A stretch of DNA of 64,000 nucleotides from Cellulophaga sp. Hel_I_12 (GCF_000799565.1 NZ_JUHB01000001.1:1178001-1242000), one strand, 5' to 3'; shown: positions 19,243-27,571, numbered from the stretch's first letter. The notes: generated by a model not told the origin, from the sequence alone. Made by a program: numbers and translations.

Positions 19243-20160
19243 CTAATTACTCGCCAAAGATATTCGCTTTTTTAAAACTTTCTCAATAGGTTTCACTAAA
19301 TCTCTTATAATTTGTTCTCCATTGGCATCATCGATGAGCGCCACTAGGATATAACGGCGATCTGGATCATCTCCCCAAACCAAAATTGAATCGGAATGAA
19401 ATGTGCGCCAAGAGCCTGACTTTCTAAACAAACGGGCTTTAGGGGCAATTTGATCTAAAGTATTGACAAATTTATGGTGCAATTCAGGATTTTCCATAAT
19501 CCCCAGCATTTGAGTCGATCGTTTTTCGTTTACTAATTTACCATTGGCTAATAAATAGTAATACCTACAAACCTGAGTCACTGTTGCGGCATGGCTTAAG
19601 TTTTTTAAGGGTTCTCTGTTCGTGTCACCTCCACTACCATACCTTTTACCAACCCAAAGACCACCCCCTTTATGCTCGTCATAAAAAGCATATTTAGGAT
19701 CTGTCATTACATCTTCTAATTTCTTATAGCCTACGCGATCAATCATTCGAGTAGAAGCCTCATTATTTGATTTACTGATCATTAAACGCATATCATCTTT
19801 TACCGCCTGTGTCTCTTTAAGCTCTCCTTTATCGATAGCATCCATGGCCGCCAATAGAATGGCTATTTTAGGTAAACTTGCGGCATACATCATGTGGTTT
19901 CCATTAATTCGCGCAAATCTTGTATTGTTTTGGTTGCTGAGATCAACAACACCAACAGCCATTTTCTTTTCACTTATTAATTTTCTCCATTCAGGATTTG
20001 ATTTTAACTCTCTTTCTAAATTAGATTGAAGTGTGGCATTCAGTAAACTAGGAAGTTGTTTAATTTCTGAATCTGGAATTTGAATAGGTAATGCTTCTTG
20101 TGCAAGAAGCATAGTAGAAACTATAAAAAATAAAATGACAAGTATTGAATTCTTTTTCAT
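19243..20160 (-). CDS. Exported class A beta-lactamase-fold serine hydrolase
   Basis: This 305-residue protein has a signal peptide (KKNSILVILFFIVSTMLLAQ) and the three motifs of the class A beta-lactamase / DD-peptidase fold. These are SLPK in MYAASLPKIAILL, SNN in SKSNNEAS, and KSGSW near residue 250. The omega-loop glutamate motif E-x-x-L-N of true beta-lactamases is not obvious, so it may not confer beta-lactam resistance. It is first in an operon with the carrier-HEAT fusion. A second protein of the same fold lies on the other side of that fusion, in the converging operon. Confidence 0.75.
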   Translation of the reverse strand: MKKNSILVILFFIVSTMLLAQEALPIQIPDSEIKQLPSLLNATLQSNLERELKSNPEWRKLISEKKMAVGVVDLSNQNNTRFARINGNHMMYAASLPKIAILLAAMDAIDKGELKETQAVKDDMRLMISKSNNEASTRMIDRVGYKKLEDVMTDPKYAFYDEHKGGGLWVGKRYGSGGDTNREPLKNLSHAATVTQVCRYYYLLANGKLVNEKRSTQMLGIMENPELHHKFVNTLDQIAPKARLFRKSGSWRTFHSDSILVWGDDPDRRYILVALIDDANGEQIIRDLVKPIEKVLKKRISLASN

Positions 20161-20371
20161 GTAACTTCCTAAGATTTAATCGAGTTCAAAAGTATCTTAT
20201 TTCTGCCATACTTTTTTGTTAAATTTTTAACTATTAAAAAAACCTGTAAAGACCTTATAAAACTTTAGTTACCAAGTTTTTACAGCAACAAAAAATGTTA
20301 AAAAACTATCGACTAAGAACGTAAAAAAATAATTTTTAGTATCTCTGGAATTAAAAAATAATCCTAAAAAA

Positions 20372-21316
20372 TTAATACCTACCAAAGGGTAATTTGCTCA
20401 AATCAACATTCCCACCTGAAATGATGATGCCAACTTTTTTGTCCTTAAACAACTCCTTTTCCTTTAATAGCGATGCTAAAGGAACGGCACAGGAAGCCTC
20501 ACAAACTATTTTCAAGCGCTCCCAAATTAATTGCATCGCATCAATGATCTCTTGTTCTGTTACGCGTATTATTCTTTCTATTCCTTCTTGGATAATGGGG
20601 AAATTTTGATCTCCGAGTTGCGTTTTGAGTCCGTCGGCTATGGTATTCGTAGTACTATTCGATTCAATTCGCCCACTCAATAAAGACCGGTAAGCATCAT
20701 CAACTTCAAAAGGTTCTCCCCCGATTACTTTACAATTATTTCCAAAATATTTAGCGGCCAAAATTGTTCCTGCTACGAGTCCACCCCCTCCTACCGGTAC
20801 AAAAATAAAATCTAGATCTGGATTTGTTTCTAATAGCTCCATGGCTGCTGTTCCTTGACCTAAAATCACGTCCATATCATTAGAAGGGTGAATAAAAGTA
20901 GCTCCTTTGCCTTGCTCAATATCATTGGCCGCTGCTTCTCGGGCCTGAAGAGTAGGTTCACAAATAAGCACTTCACCACCATAGCCTTTAACCGCATCAA
21001 TTTTTACCTGTGGCGCACTGGAAGGCATCACAATATACGCCTTAACACCTACACTTTTAGCTGCTAAAGATAGGGCTTGAGCAAAGTTGCCAGAAGAATG
21101 AGTGACCACACCTTTTTTTCTTTTATCCTCTGATAGCTGCAGTATGGCGTTTGTGGCGCCTCGCATTTTAAAGGCTCCCATTTTTTGAAAATTTTCGCAT
21201 TTAAACACTAAAGAGGCACCCGCCATTTCATTGATAAGGGTTGAACTTAAAACGGGCGTATTGTGAATATAGGGTTCAATACGTTTATGGCAATTTATAA
21301 GTTCTTGTTTTTCCAT
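20372..21316 (-). CDS. Threonine/serine dehydratase-family PLP enzyme
   Basis: The 314-residue protein is a fold-type II PLP enzyme. The Schiff-base lysine is in GAFKMRGA (Lys 50), the substrate loop is SSGNFAQA, and the phosphate-binding glycine loop is VGGGGLVAG. It ends soon after SGGNVDL with no C-terminal ACT domain. The length and the lack of a regulatory domain fit catabolic threonine dehydratase, serine racemase or threo-3-hydroxyaspartate ammonia-lyase. The serine next to the glycine-asparagine loop is the one used as re-face base in serine racemases. The exact reaction cannot be settled by eye. It stands alone, 211 bases before the serine-hydrolase operon on the same strand. Confidence 0.85.
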   Translation of the reverse strand: MEKQELINCHKRIEPYIHNTPVLSSTLINEMAGASLVFKCENFQKMGAFKMRGATNAILQLSEDKRKKGVVTHSSGNFAQALSLAAKSVGVKAYIVMPSSAPQVKIDAVKGYGGEVLICEPTLQAREAAANDIEQGKGATFIHPSNDMDVILGQGTAAMELLETNPDLDFIFVPVGGGGLVAGTILAAKYFGNNCKVIGGEPFEVDDAYRSLLSGRIESNSTTNTIADGLKTQLGDQNFPIIQEGIERIIRVTEQEIIDAMQLIWERLKIVCEASCAVPLASLLKEKELFKDKKVGIIISGGNVDLSKLPFGRY

Positions 21317-21693
21317 AATATTAATTTTTACAGCAGTGTTGACAGTTACAGCTCAAAAGGCTTCAAAAATTTAATTCTCTGACCTAGCCTTACAATTTCG
21401 GGTATGGCATACTCAAAAATAGTGCATAATTTACTACTATTTCTTGTGTGCCCTGTATATTAACCTTAATCCTCTCTTTTGTTCTTTCTAATTTATTTAT
21501 CTAATTTAATGAATCACAAACTTAAGACGTGTAAAATTAATTGCTTTTCAGGCTTGCTTACGAATCCCGAAGCCTCGGGACTCGCGGATTTTCTACCAGC
21601 CTCCCGGCTGGCAGGTTAAGTTTTTTTTTGCTGAATTAGGTACTCAAGCACCTTATTAGTATTTTAAATGTTTAAACTTATCATTTCAAACCA
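21317..21693. other. Intergenic region with two adjacent GC-rich hairpins
   Basis: This 377-base gap separates the dehydratase start from a decayed lipoprotein gene. It is AT-rich apart from a patch at 21560-21616. I see no open reading frame worth calling. The promoter of the dehydratase must lie at its left end, but no clear consensus is visible. Confidence 0.5.
21565..21611. repeat. REP-like pair of GC-rich stem-loops
   Basis: Two perfect hairpins stand 15 bases apart. The first has arms TCCCGA and TCGGGA around AGCC (21565-21580), extendable by CGA/TCG after one mismatch. The second has arms CCAGCC and GGCTGG around TCCC (21596-21611), followed shortly by a run of nine or more T. Their GC content stands out against the surrounding DNA, as expected for dispersed intergenic repeats. 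Only one copy is in the window, so dispersion is not shown. Confidence 0.5.
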
Positions 21694-22287
21694 ATGGAAC
21701 ACCTCTCCCTATTCCTAGTCCTTCTATTGATAAGCTGCAAAAGCGAGCCAAAAAAGGAAGTCCAAACTATAAAAGGCAATGACCATTTTGTCATCGCAAA
21801 AAACTACTACGCTGTTTTGAACCATACGGATGCTATGGAAATGGCAACTTTAGTGGGCGATAGTATCGTCATTAGCGAAAGTGAAGACAACTATGAAGAA
21901 CGTAAATCTAAAAAGCAGTACCTAAATTGGTGGCAATGGGATGGGGTTTTCGAGCCCAGCTACAAAGTCCAACAACTTGAGAAAGTAGGCGGTACCGTAA
22001 AAGCTAAGGTTTGGAAATTTGACAAAAGACTTTCCTTTATTCACGACGAACCGGTGATCTGAACAGAAATCATCTATTTTGATAACAATCATAAAATCAG
22101 CAAAGTAGATCGCATCAACTACGAAGTTTTTGATGGAGCGAAATTTGTTAAAAACAGAGATCCCTTCGTCAACTAGATTGCCGAAAACCACCCAGAATTA
22201 GATGGCTTTAATCAGGACCAAACCAAGGCTCGCGGCATCAACTACCTAAAAGCTACGGAGCTGTATAAAAATAGAACAACAAGATGA
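21694..22287 (+). pseudogene. Decayed small lipoprotein gene (two in-frame stops)
   Basis: The frame starts with a lipoprotein signal (FLVLLLISC) and reads clearly for 122 codons to a TGA at 22060-22062. The same frame continues with coherent coding-like sequence (TEIIYFDNNHKISKVD) to a TAG at 22174-22176. It then runs on (IAENHPELDGFNQDQ) to a TGA at 22285-22287. Without the two stops it would be a 197-residue lipoprotein of unknown function. Its last codons overlap the ATG of the next gene by four bases, as in an intact operon. I therefore read it as a recently inactivated gene. A truncated 122-residue product is possible. Confidence 0.65.
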
Positions 22288-22696
22288 AATTATTTTTAGT
22301 ATACATTATTTTCTTCTTCGGAGTGTCTAACATAACTTCACAGGTTTATCCTGATTTTGATGACATCATTGAAAACACCTTTCCTGTAAATGATATTGGC
22401 GAATACCACGGGAGGGAAAATTGGTATGGCTATCGGGCGATAGCCATGAAGGCAACAAGGAAAACGGATTCTATTACAAACACGGAAAAATGACTTGGGC
22501 TTCTGGAGAAGTGTACGAAGGGGAATATAAAGAAGATAAAAAGAACGGTTTTGGCACCCTAAAATGGCCCAATGGCAACATTTACGCAGGATATTAGGAG
22601 CATGATCTAATGCATGGAAAAGGTACCGTAACAAACCCAGATGGTTCAACTTTTAAAGGGGAATGGTCCAAAGGTGTGTTTATAAAAGAGAAATAG
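22284..22696 (+). pseudogene. Decayed MORN-repeat protein gene (frameshift plus stop)
   Basis: The ATG at 22284 overlaps the previous stop and begins with a signal peptide (MKLFLVYIIFFFGVSNITSQ). The frame is lost near 22425-22440. In another frame clear MORN repeats then appear: GKMTWASGEVYEGEYKE, NGFGTLKWPNGNIYAGY and GKGTVTNPDGSTFKGEWSKG. A TAG interrupts the second repeat near 22597, and the repeats continue to a TAG at 22694-22696. So one frameshift and one nonsense codon separate it from a roughly 137-residue exported MORN protein. Together with the broken lipoprotein upstream this is a dead two-gene operon. Confidence 0.7.
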
Positions 22697-22895
22697 CTGC
22701 CTAATTAGAAAATCTAGAATGCTATTGTAGAAATGTGCTGCAATTTCTAAATAAAAAATAAGATGACAAATACAAACCATACCCCATTTGGTACCGTTAC
22801 GTACTTCATGAAACATGTCCCAAAAAACTGTAGTTCTAAAACAAATACGTTTCAGTTGCCTGTAGCTTAGGCCTTTTTACCTGTATAAAAACAAT

Positions 22896-22925
22896 AAAAG
22901 CCCAATCGTTTGATTGGGCTTTTAT
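22896..22925. terminator. Rho-independent terminator
   Basis: A perfect stem (arms AAAAGCCCAATC and its complement, 4-base loop) has A-rich and T-rich flanks, so it can work in both directions. It lies between the decayed MORN gene and the converging membrane-protein gene. Confidence 0.8.
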
Positions 22926-22947
22926 TTGCTAGGTATACCTAGCAAAT
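22924..22947. repeat. Perfect 24-base palindrome directly after the terminator
   Basis: The sequence from 22924 to 22947 is identical to its own reverse complement (half-site ATTTGCTAGGTA). It follows the terminator stem without a gap. It has no loop, so it suits a dimeric DNA-binding protein or a cruciform better than an RNA hairpin. Its role is unknown. Confidence 0.6.
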
Positions 22948-22996
22948 GCTAAGGAATTAAAATTTAAATTCGATTGTTCAGGAATTAAACAAGGTA

Positions 22997-23677
22997 TTAT
23001 TCTTTCCCTTCGGTAAGGTTAACACCATTGCGCAAGAGCATTACTCCCATGGCAATTAACCAAAGTACTTTAATATGAAATACTGGTTCATAAATTTCAA
23101 AGTTATCGGCTATAGACAAAATTATACCCATAGCAACTAGACCTAATAGGGCTGTAAACCATCCCAACCAAAGACTAACAATTTTCCATTTAATTAGCGC
23201 AGCACCTAATAATACCAAGCCAACACCTGAGAATATACGGCCAAAGCGAACAAAACAAGTTACATATTGATTGGTATATAAAATGCTATCCATAAAGGCT
23301 TGTATTTCTTCAGGAGATTTACCCGCCGTTTGTCCAACACCCCAAGCACCATAATTATAGTAATAGGCTGCTGCAATAGCAATCGTAAAAGTACCTACAA
23401 TAGTCATCCCTGCTCCAGGTAAAATGAGCACTCTATAGGGTTTTCTTGCTGTTATGGCAATAAATGAAAACATAGCGATTGCCATGGTCACCCAGCCAAA
23501 AATGTGAATCCGATACATCCAAATCCAGTACCATACACTTTCACCAATGGATGCGAAATCTGTAGCTACAAAATATTCACCAACATGATGTGATGAAAGC
23601 GCCCAACCACCCCATAATAATAAGGCAGCAACAAGAAATGCCCAACCTGTAAATTTTGTTTCGAAATCTTTTATCAT
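22997..23677 (-). CDS. Multi-pass membrane protein of unknown function, divergent to the sulfite dehydrogenase cluster
   Basis: The 226-residue protein has about six hydrophobic segments (near 12-30, 52-75, 82-108, 148-165, 167-188 and 200-218). Histidines stand at or near membrane faces (SHHVGEY, YRIHIFGW, FHIKVLW), and there is a long aromatic-rich second helix (ESVWYWIWMYRIHIFGW). I do not recognise the family. Membrane-embedded histidines could bind haem or quinone, but this is a guess. Its promoter region is shared with the sulfite dehydrogenase gene and carries matching palindromes on both sides, so joint regulation with that cluster is likely. Confidence 0.55.
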   Translation of the reverse strand: MIKDFETKFTGWAFLVAALLLWGGWALSSHHVGEYFVATDFASIGESVWYWIWMYRIHIFGWVTMAIAMFSFIAITARKPYRVLILPGAGMTIVGTFTIAIAAAYYYNYGAWGVGQTAGKSPEEIQAFMDSILYTNQYVTCFVRFGRIFSGVGLVLLGAALIKWKIVSLWLGWFTALLGLVAMGIILSIADNFEIYEPVFHIKVLWLIAMGVMLLRNGVNLTEGKE

Positions 23678-23730
23678 AATATTTTGTTTTTGAGTATTCA
23701 GCTAAAATACATGGAGCAAAGTAATTTCTT

Positions 23731-23746
23731 TGTAACAAATGTTACA
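23731..23746. promoter_or_regulatory. Palindromic operator-like site A1
   Basis: TGTAACA and TGTTACA are separated by two bases. The site lies 54 bases upstream of the start codon of the leftward membrane-protein gene. The reverse complement of the same 16-mer recurs at 23923-23938. Confidence 0.6.
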
Positions 23747-23805
23747 CAAGCCATATAACGCTGTAAAAATCAGTGAGCAATATAGGCAGTATAGAAGCCG
23801 TATCA

Positions 23806-23821
23806 ACTGATCTGTATCAGT
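23806..23821. promoter_or_regulatory. FNR-like palindrome B1
   Basis: ACTGAT and ATCAGT stand around a 4-base spacer. The layout is that of Crp/Fnr-family boxes (TTGAT-N4-ATCAA). A second copy follows at 23842. Confidence 0.5.
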
Positions 23822-23841
23822 AGTTTCACTATTTTAAGAAG

Positions 23842-23855
23842 CTGATTTTGATCAG
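23842..23855. promoter_or_regulatory. FNR-like palindrome B2
   Basis: CTGAT and ATCAG stand around a 4-base spacer, centred 35 bases from site B1. Confidence 0.5.
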
Positions 23856-23922
23856 TTTATTTATCAAAAAAAAATATTACTATTGATTTTTGCAAAACAA
23901 ATGCAGTACTTTTTTAGCCTAT

Positions 23923-23938
23923 TGTAACATTTGTTACA
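23923..23938. promoter_or_regulatory. Palindromic operator-like site A2
   Basis: This is an exact reverse-complement copy of site A1, lying 67 bases upstream of the start codon of the sulfite dehydrogenase gene. Confidence 0.6.
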
Positions 23939-24004
23939 TAACATAAATAAAGGAAGTTGTATTTTGTCCTACAAATTATTTTAGTAACCTAAAATTAAAC
24001 CATT

Positions 24005-25225
24005 TTGAAAAGAAGAGATTTCGCTAAAAAGGCTAGCCTGAGTATGTTCGCATCACTTATAGGAGCAGAAATTGTTTTTGGTTCCAGCATGTTGGAAGGG
24101 TACAGTCCTTTAGCTTTGCAAGATCCTGATCCTTTTAAATTATTTAGTAAGAATAAGGATATGGTGGTGCTCAATAGTAAGCCATGGAATATTGAAGCAC
24201 AAGCACATTTGCTAGATGATAAGGTTACACCGAACTCTTCTATGTTTATTCGTAATAATGGCTTAATGCCTGAAGGTATTGATATTAAAAAATGGACGCT
24301 TACCATTGATGGTGAATCGGTAGAAAAGTCAAAAACATACACCTTAGCAGAACTACAATCAAAATTTAAACAGTATACCTACCAATTAACGTTAGAGTGC
24401 GGTGGAAACGGTAGAAGTGAGTTTAATCCACCTGCCAAAGGCAATCAATGGACCATAGGTGCGGTGCACTGTGCGGAATGGACAGGCGTTCGTTTACGCG
24501 ATGTACTAGAAGACGCAGGCATAAAAAGCAATGCCGTGTACATCGGATTTCATGCAGTAGATCAGCATTTAAGTATGGATCCAACAAAAGAACCTATTTC
24601 TAGAGGTTGCCCGATGCCAAAAGCATTGCAAGACGAAACCATATTGGCTTTTAAAATGAATGGGGAAGCTATTCCTTTAGCACATGGCTATCCTTTACGT
24701 TTAATAGCTGGCGGTTGGCCCGCTTCTGTTTCTGGAAAATGGGTGAATAGAATTAGTATCCGAAATAAAGTGCATGATGGTCAAAAAATGACAGGCGATG
24801 CCTATAAAGTACCCTGTAACCCAGTAGCTCCTGGAGAAAAGGTGAAAGAAGAAGACATGTGTATTATTGAATCGATGCCTGTAAAATCGTTAATTACCTT
24901 CCCAAAATCGGGTGCCATCATAAAAGAAGGAAAAACCTTAGCTATAAGAGGTCATGCTTGGGCAGGAGAATTAGAAGTTGCTAAAATGGAGTATTCCATA
25001 GATTTTGGCGCTACATGGACAACCTGTGAGGTTCAAAAACCAGTAAACCGATTGGCATGGCAGCATTTTGGTGCACAGGTAAAATTTCCAAAAAAAGGCT
25101 ATTATGAAATTTGGGCTAGAGCAACAGATGCGCGAGGAATTGCCCAACCTATGTTATTACCGGGATGGAATCCAAAAGGATACTTAAATAATGCCTGTCA
25201 TAGAATTGCAGTAAAAGTAAGCTAG
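24005..25225 (+). CDS. Molybdenum-dependent sulfite dehydrogenase (SoxC/SorA-like)
   Basis: The 406-residue protein has a twin-arginine-type leader (KRRDFAKKASLSMFAS). The sulfite-oxidase molybdopterin domain follows, with the molybdenum-ligating cysteine in LECGGNG (Cys 132), then SRGCPMPKAL, HGYPLRLIAGGWP and a Mo-co dimerisation domain (about 295-400). It oxidises sulfite to sulfate outside the cytoplasm. The start must be TTG at 24005: an in-frame TAA lies 9 bases upstream and there is no ATG before the leader. The next gene starts directly after its stop and encodes a membrane cytochrome c, the expected electron acceptor. The promoter region contains operator-like palindromes A and B. 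Confidence 0.9.
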   Translation: MKRRDFAKKASLSMFASLIGAEIVFGSSMLEGYSPLALQDPDPFKLFSKNKDMVVLNSKPWNIEAQAHLLDDKVTPNSSMFIRNNGLMPEGIDIKKWTLTIDGESVEKSKTYTLAELQSKFKQYTYQLTLECGGNGRSEFNPPAKGNQWTIGAVHCAEWTGVRLRDVLEDAGIKSNAVYIGFHAVDQHLSMDPTKEPISRGCPMPKALQDETILAFKMNGEAIPLAHGYPLRLIAGGWPASVSGKWVNRISIRNKVHDGQKMTGDAYKVPCNPVAPGEKVKEEDMCIIESMPVKSLITFPKSGAIIKEGKTLAIRGHAWAGELEVAKMEYSIDFGATWTTCEVQKPVNRLAWQHFGAQVKFPKKGYYEIWARATDARGIAQPMLLPGWNPKGYLNNACHRIAVKVS

Positions 25226-25699
25226 ATGTCAAAAGAAGAAAAGGTTAAGGAATCTATTAAAAAAGTGTATCATTTAATGCTCACACTTTTCGGTTTGTTT
25301 TTTGTTGTAGCCGGCGTTATTCTGCTGAACACCTATAATCCAGACTTTTTTACAGCAACACCAGAAACTGAAACCTTGGTAAGCATACCAGTTGAAGTAG
25401 ATGAAGATAGGATAGAAAACGGTGTACATGTAAGAACTGGATTTATTGAAGCTGAAGGACTAATGACGGTTGTTAATAATTGTACCAATTGCCATTCTTC
25501 GCAAATAATTATTCAAAATAGAATGAATACCGAACAGTGGAATGCAACGATTAAATGGATGCAGGAAACTCAAAATCTTTGGGATTTAGGAGGAAATCAA
25601 GAAATCATTGTTAATTATCTAGTGACCAACTACCCCTTTGTAGATAAGGGAAGACGCGAAAATTTATCGAATATTGATTGGTATGAACTTAAGAATTAA
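25226..25699 (+). CDS. Membrane-anchored monohaem cytochrome c, electron acceptor for sulfite dehydrogenase
   Basis: The 157-residue protein has one membrane segment (HLMLTLFGLFFVVAGVILL, about 16-34) and a periplasmic domain with a single haem-c site CTNCH at 86-90. Methionines at about 97 and 110 are candidates for the sixth ligand. Its ATG follows the stop of the sulfite dehydrogenase gene with no gap. Sulfite dehydrogenases of the SorAB type pair with such a subunit, so I infer that it takes electrons from the molybdenum enzyme to the respiratory chain. Confidence 0.85.
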   Translation: MSKEEKVKESIKKVYHLMLTLFGLFFVVAGVILLNTYNPDFFTATPETETLVSIPVEVDEDRIENGVHVRTGFIEAEGLMTVVNNCTNCHSSQIIIQNRMNTEQWNATIKWMQETQNLWDLGGNQEIIVNYLVTNYPFVDKGRRENLSNIDWYELKN

Positions 25700-26630
25700 A
25701 ATTCTTTTATCTCTACTCGTTTTTGCAGCCTGCAAAAATGAAAAAGCTACTGATACAATTCAGCAAATTTCTCATGACGTACCTGAAAAAGTTGACTATT
25801 TAATTACTATTGAAGAATTTAAAATTATTGCTAATCGCCCAAATAGTAAAGTCTTAGACTTTAGAGAAAAAGAAGCTTATGAACAAGGACATATAAAAAA
25901 CGCATTACATATTTGGCGAACAGACATTGAAAACAACTCATACCCTTATAAAGGGATGATGGCGAGTAAAGATCAGATAGAAACTGTATTTAGTGCGCTA
26001 GGAATTTCCACGAATGATACGCTCATAATCTATGACGATAACGGATTGTGTAATGCTTCTAGGTTATGGTGGGTGTTACAAAATTATGATTTTACAAACG
26101 TGAAATTATTACATGGAGGATTTGAAGTGTGGAAGGCTACAAATGGTTTGGTAACAATAGAAAGACCTATAATAAAGAAAGCAGTGTTTCAACTAGCTGA
26201 AAAACCATCAATGAAGTATTACGTTTCTAAAGAAGAATTACAAGATGCTCTAAATAAAAACCTTGTTATACTAGACACGAGAACTCATGATGAATTTTCA
26301 GGAAAAAGACAAAAAAAAGAGGCCACAAAGGCAGGGAGAATAAAGAATAGTGTATGGATAGATTGGGCAGACGCCATTAGCTATAATGGCGACAAAAAAA
26401 TAAAACCAGTGGAAGAATTAGAATCTATTTACAGTAAATTAAATATAACAAAAAATGACCCACTTATCGTGTATTGCCATAGTGGTATGCGTTCTGCACA
26501 TACTACTTTTGTATTAACACAATTGTTGGATTATAAGCAGGTTAAAAATTATGATGGCTCATGGATAGAGTGGAGCTATTTTAATGATTTACCATTTAAG
26601 AAAGACAGTTTAACACAAATAATTAATTAG
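25683..26630 (+). CDS. Tandem rhodanese lipoprotein (sulfurtransferase)
   Basis: Starting at the ATG at 25683 gives 315 residues with a lipoprotein signal (LLSLLVFAAC). A TTG 9 bases earlier is less likely. Two rhodanese domains follow. The first (about 40-155) has YDDNGLCNASR, where a cysteine (123) is present but the loop is not typical. The second (about 175-310) has the classical active loop VYCHSGMRS with Cys 265. The architecture is that of thiosulfate or mercaptopyruvate sulfurtransferases, which move sulfur from thiosulfate and release sulfite. It overlaps the end of the cytochrome gene by 17 bases, so it is translationally coupled. Released sulfite could feed the sulfite dehydrogenase. 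Confidence 0.85.
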   Translation: MNLRIKILLSLLVFAACKNEKATDTIQQISHDVPEKVDYLITIEEFKIIANRPNSKVLDFREKEAYEQGHIKNALHIWRTDIENNSYPYKGMMASKDQIETVFSALGISTNDTLIIYDDNGLCNASRLWWVLQNYDFTNVKLLHGGFEVWKATNGLVTIERPIIKKAVFQLAEKPSMKYYVSKEELQDALNKNLVILDTRTHDEFSGKRQKKEATKAGRIKNSVWIDWADAISYNGDKKIKPVEELESIYSKLNITKNDPLIVYCHSGMRSAHTTFVLTQLLDYKQVKNYDGSWIEWSYFNDLPFKKDSLTQIIN

Positions 26631-26634
26631 AATC

Positions 26635-27510
26635 ATGGAAAAATATTTAGATGCTTTTGTAAATGCTTTTAACGGTACTGTAATGTGGACCTGGAAATCC
26701 ATAATCTTTGAAGTACCTTGGTATACGAACTATTTTTGGGGACTTACCGCAATATCATTAATAGTGTGGTTTTTAGAAATGGCATTTCCTTGGCGAAAAG
26801 AACAGTCTATTTTTAGAAAAGACTTTTGGCTAGATGCCTTTTACATGTATTTCAACTTCTTCCTCTTTGCCATTGTTATAAGCGGTATTTATAAGGTTTT
26901 AGCGGTGCTTTTTGGCGATTTGAATATTACTGCAAAAAGTCTGGCAATTATAGATATTTCTAGTTGGCCCATGTGGGGACAATTATTAATTTTCTTTATT
27001 GTACTTGATTTTGTACAATGGTTTACCCATGTATTATTACACAAATACCCCTTTTTCTGGAAATTCCATAAAGTGCATCACAGTGTACAAGAAATGGGCT
27101 TTGCTGCCCATTTAAGATACCATTGGATGGAGAACATCTTATACAAACCATTAAAAACATTTGGCGTGATGATTCTCGGTGGTTTTGAACCCGAACAAGC
27201 CTATATTGTTCACTTTATAGCCATTACAATAGGGCATTTAAACCATTCGAATATTAAAATTACATGGGGGCCTTTAAAGTACATTATCAATAACCCCGTA
27301 ATGCACTTATACCACCATGCTACGATATTGCCAAAAGGATCGTATGGTGTAAATTATGGGATTAGTTTAAGTCTTTGGGATTATATATTTAAAACCAACT
27401 ATATACCAGAAGATAGTGGACTTGTAGATATAGGATTTATTGGAGATGATAAATTTCCGAAAGATTTTATACATCAGAATCTTTATGGCTTTAAAAAGGA
27501 GCAAAAATAA
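26635..27510 (+). CDS. Sterol desaturase / fatty-acid hydroxylase family membrane protein
   Basis: The 291-residue protein has about four membrane segments and the di-iron histidine clusters of the family: HVLLHK, HKVHHS, an H-x-x-x-H segment (HLRYH) and HLYHH. These enzymes hydroxylate or desaturate lipids using oxygen. The ATG lies 4 bases after the rhodanese stop, so it belongs to the sulfite operon. Why a lipid-modifying enzyme should be there is not clear. A role in sulfonolipid metabolism is possible, since these are typical lipids of Bacteroidota, but there is no direct evidence. A terminator-like hairpin follows. Confidence 0.85.
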   Translation: MEKYLDAFVNAFNGTVMWTWKSIIFEVPWYTNYFWGLTAISLIVWFLEMAFPWRKEQSIFRKDFWLDAFYMYFNFFLFAIVISGIYKVLAVLFGDLNITAKSLAIIDISSWPMWGQLLIFFIVLDFVQWFTHVLLHKYPFFWKFHKVHHSVQEMGFAAHLRYHWMENILYKPLKTFGVMILGGFEPEQAYIVHFIAITIGHLNHSNIKITWGPLKYIINNPVMHLYHHATILPKGSYGVNYGISLSLWDYIFKTNYIPEDSGLVDIGFIGDDKFPKDFIHQNLYGFKKEQK

Positions 27511-27541
27511 GGAGCCGAATTATTTTTCACTTAACAAAAAT

Positions 27542-27571
27542 AAACCTATAAAAATCCATCTTTATAGGTTT
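27542..27571 (+). terminator. Terminator-like hairpin after the sulfite operon
   Basis: Eleven-base complementary arms (AAACCTATAAA at 27542-27552 and its complement at 27561-27571) enclose an 8-base loop, 31 bases after the hydroxylase stop. Confidence 0.55.

Noticed and set aside
19243..20160. Calling the serine hydrolase a beta-lactamase resistance gene
   Set aside because: The SxxK, SNN and KSG motifs are present, but the omega-loop glutamate motif is not evident, so resistance cannot be claimed.
22762..22869. A 35-codon open frame after the decayed MORN gene
   Set aside because: It is too short and lacks repeats or a signal; it may be a further remnant but this cannot be supported.
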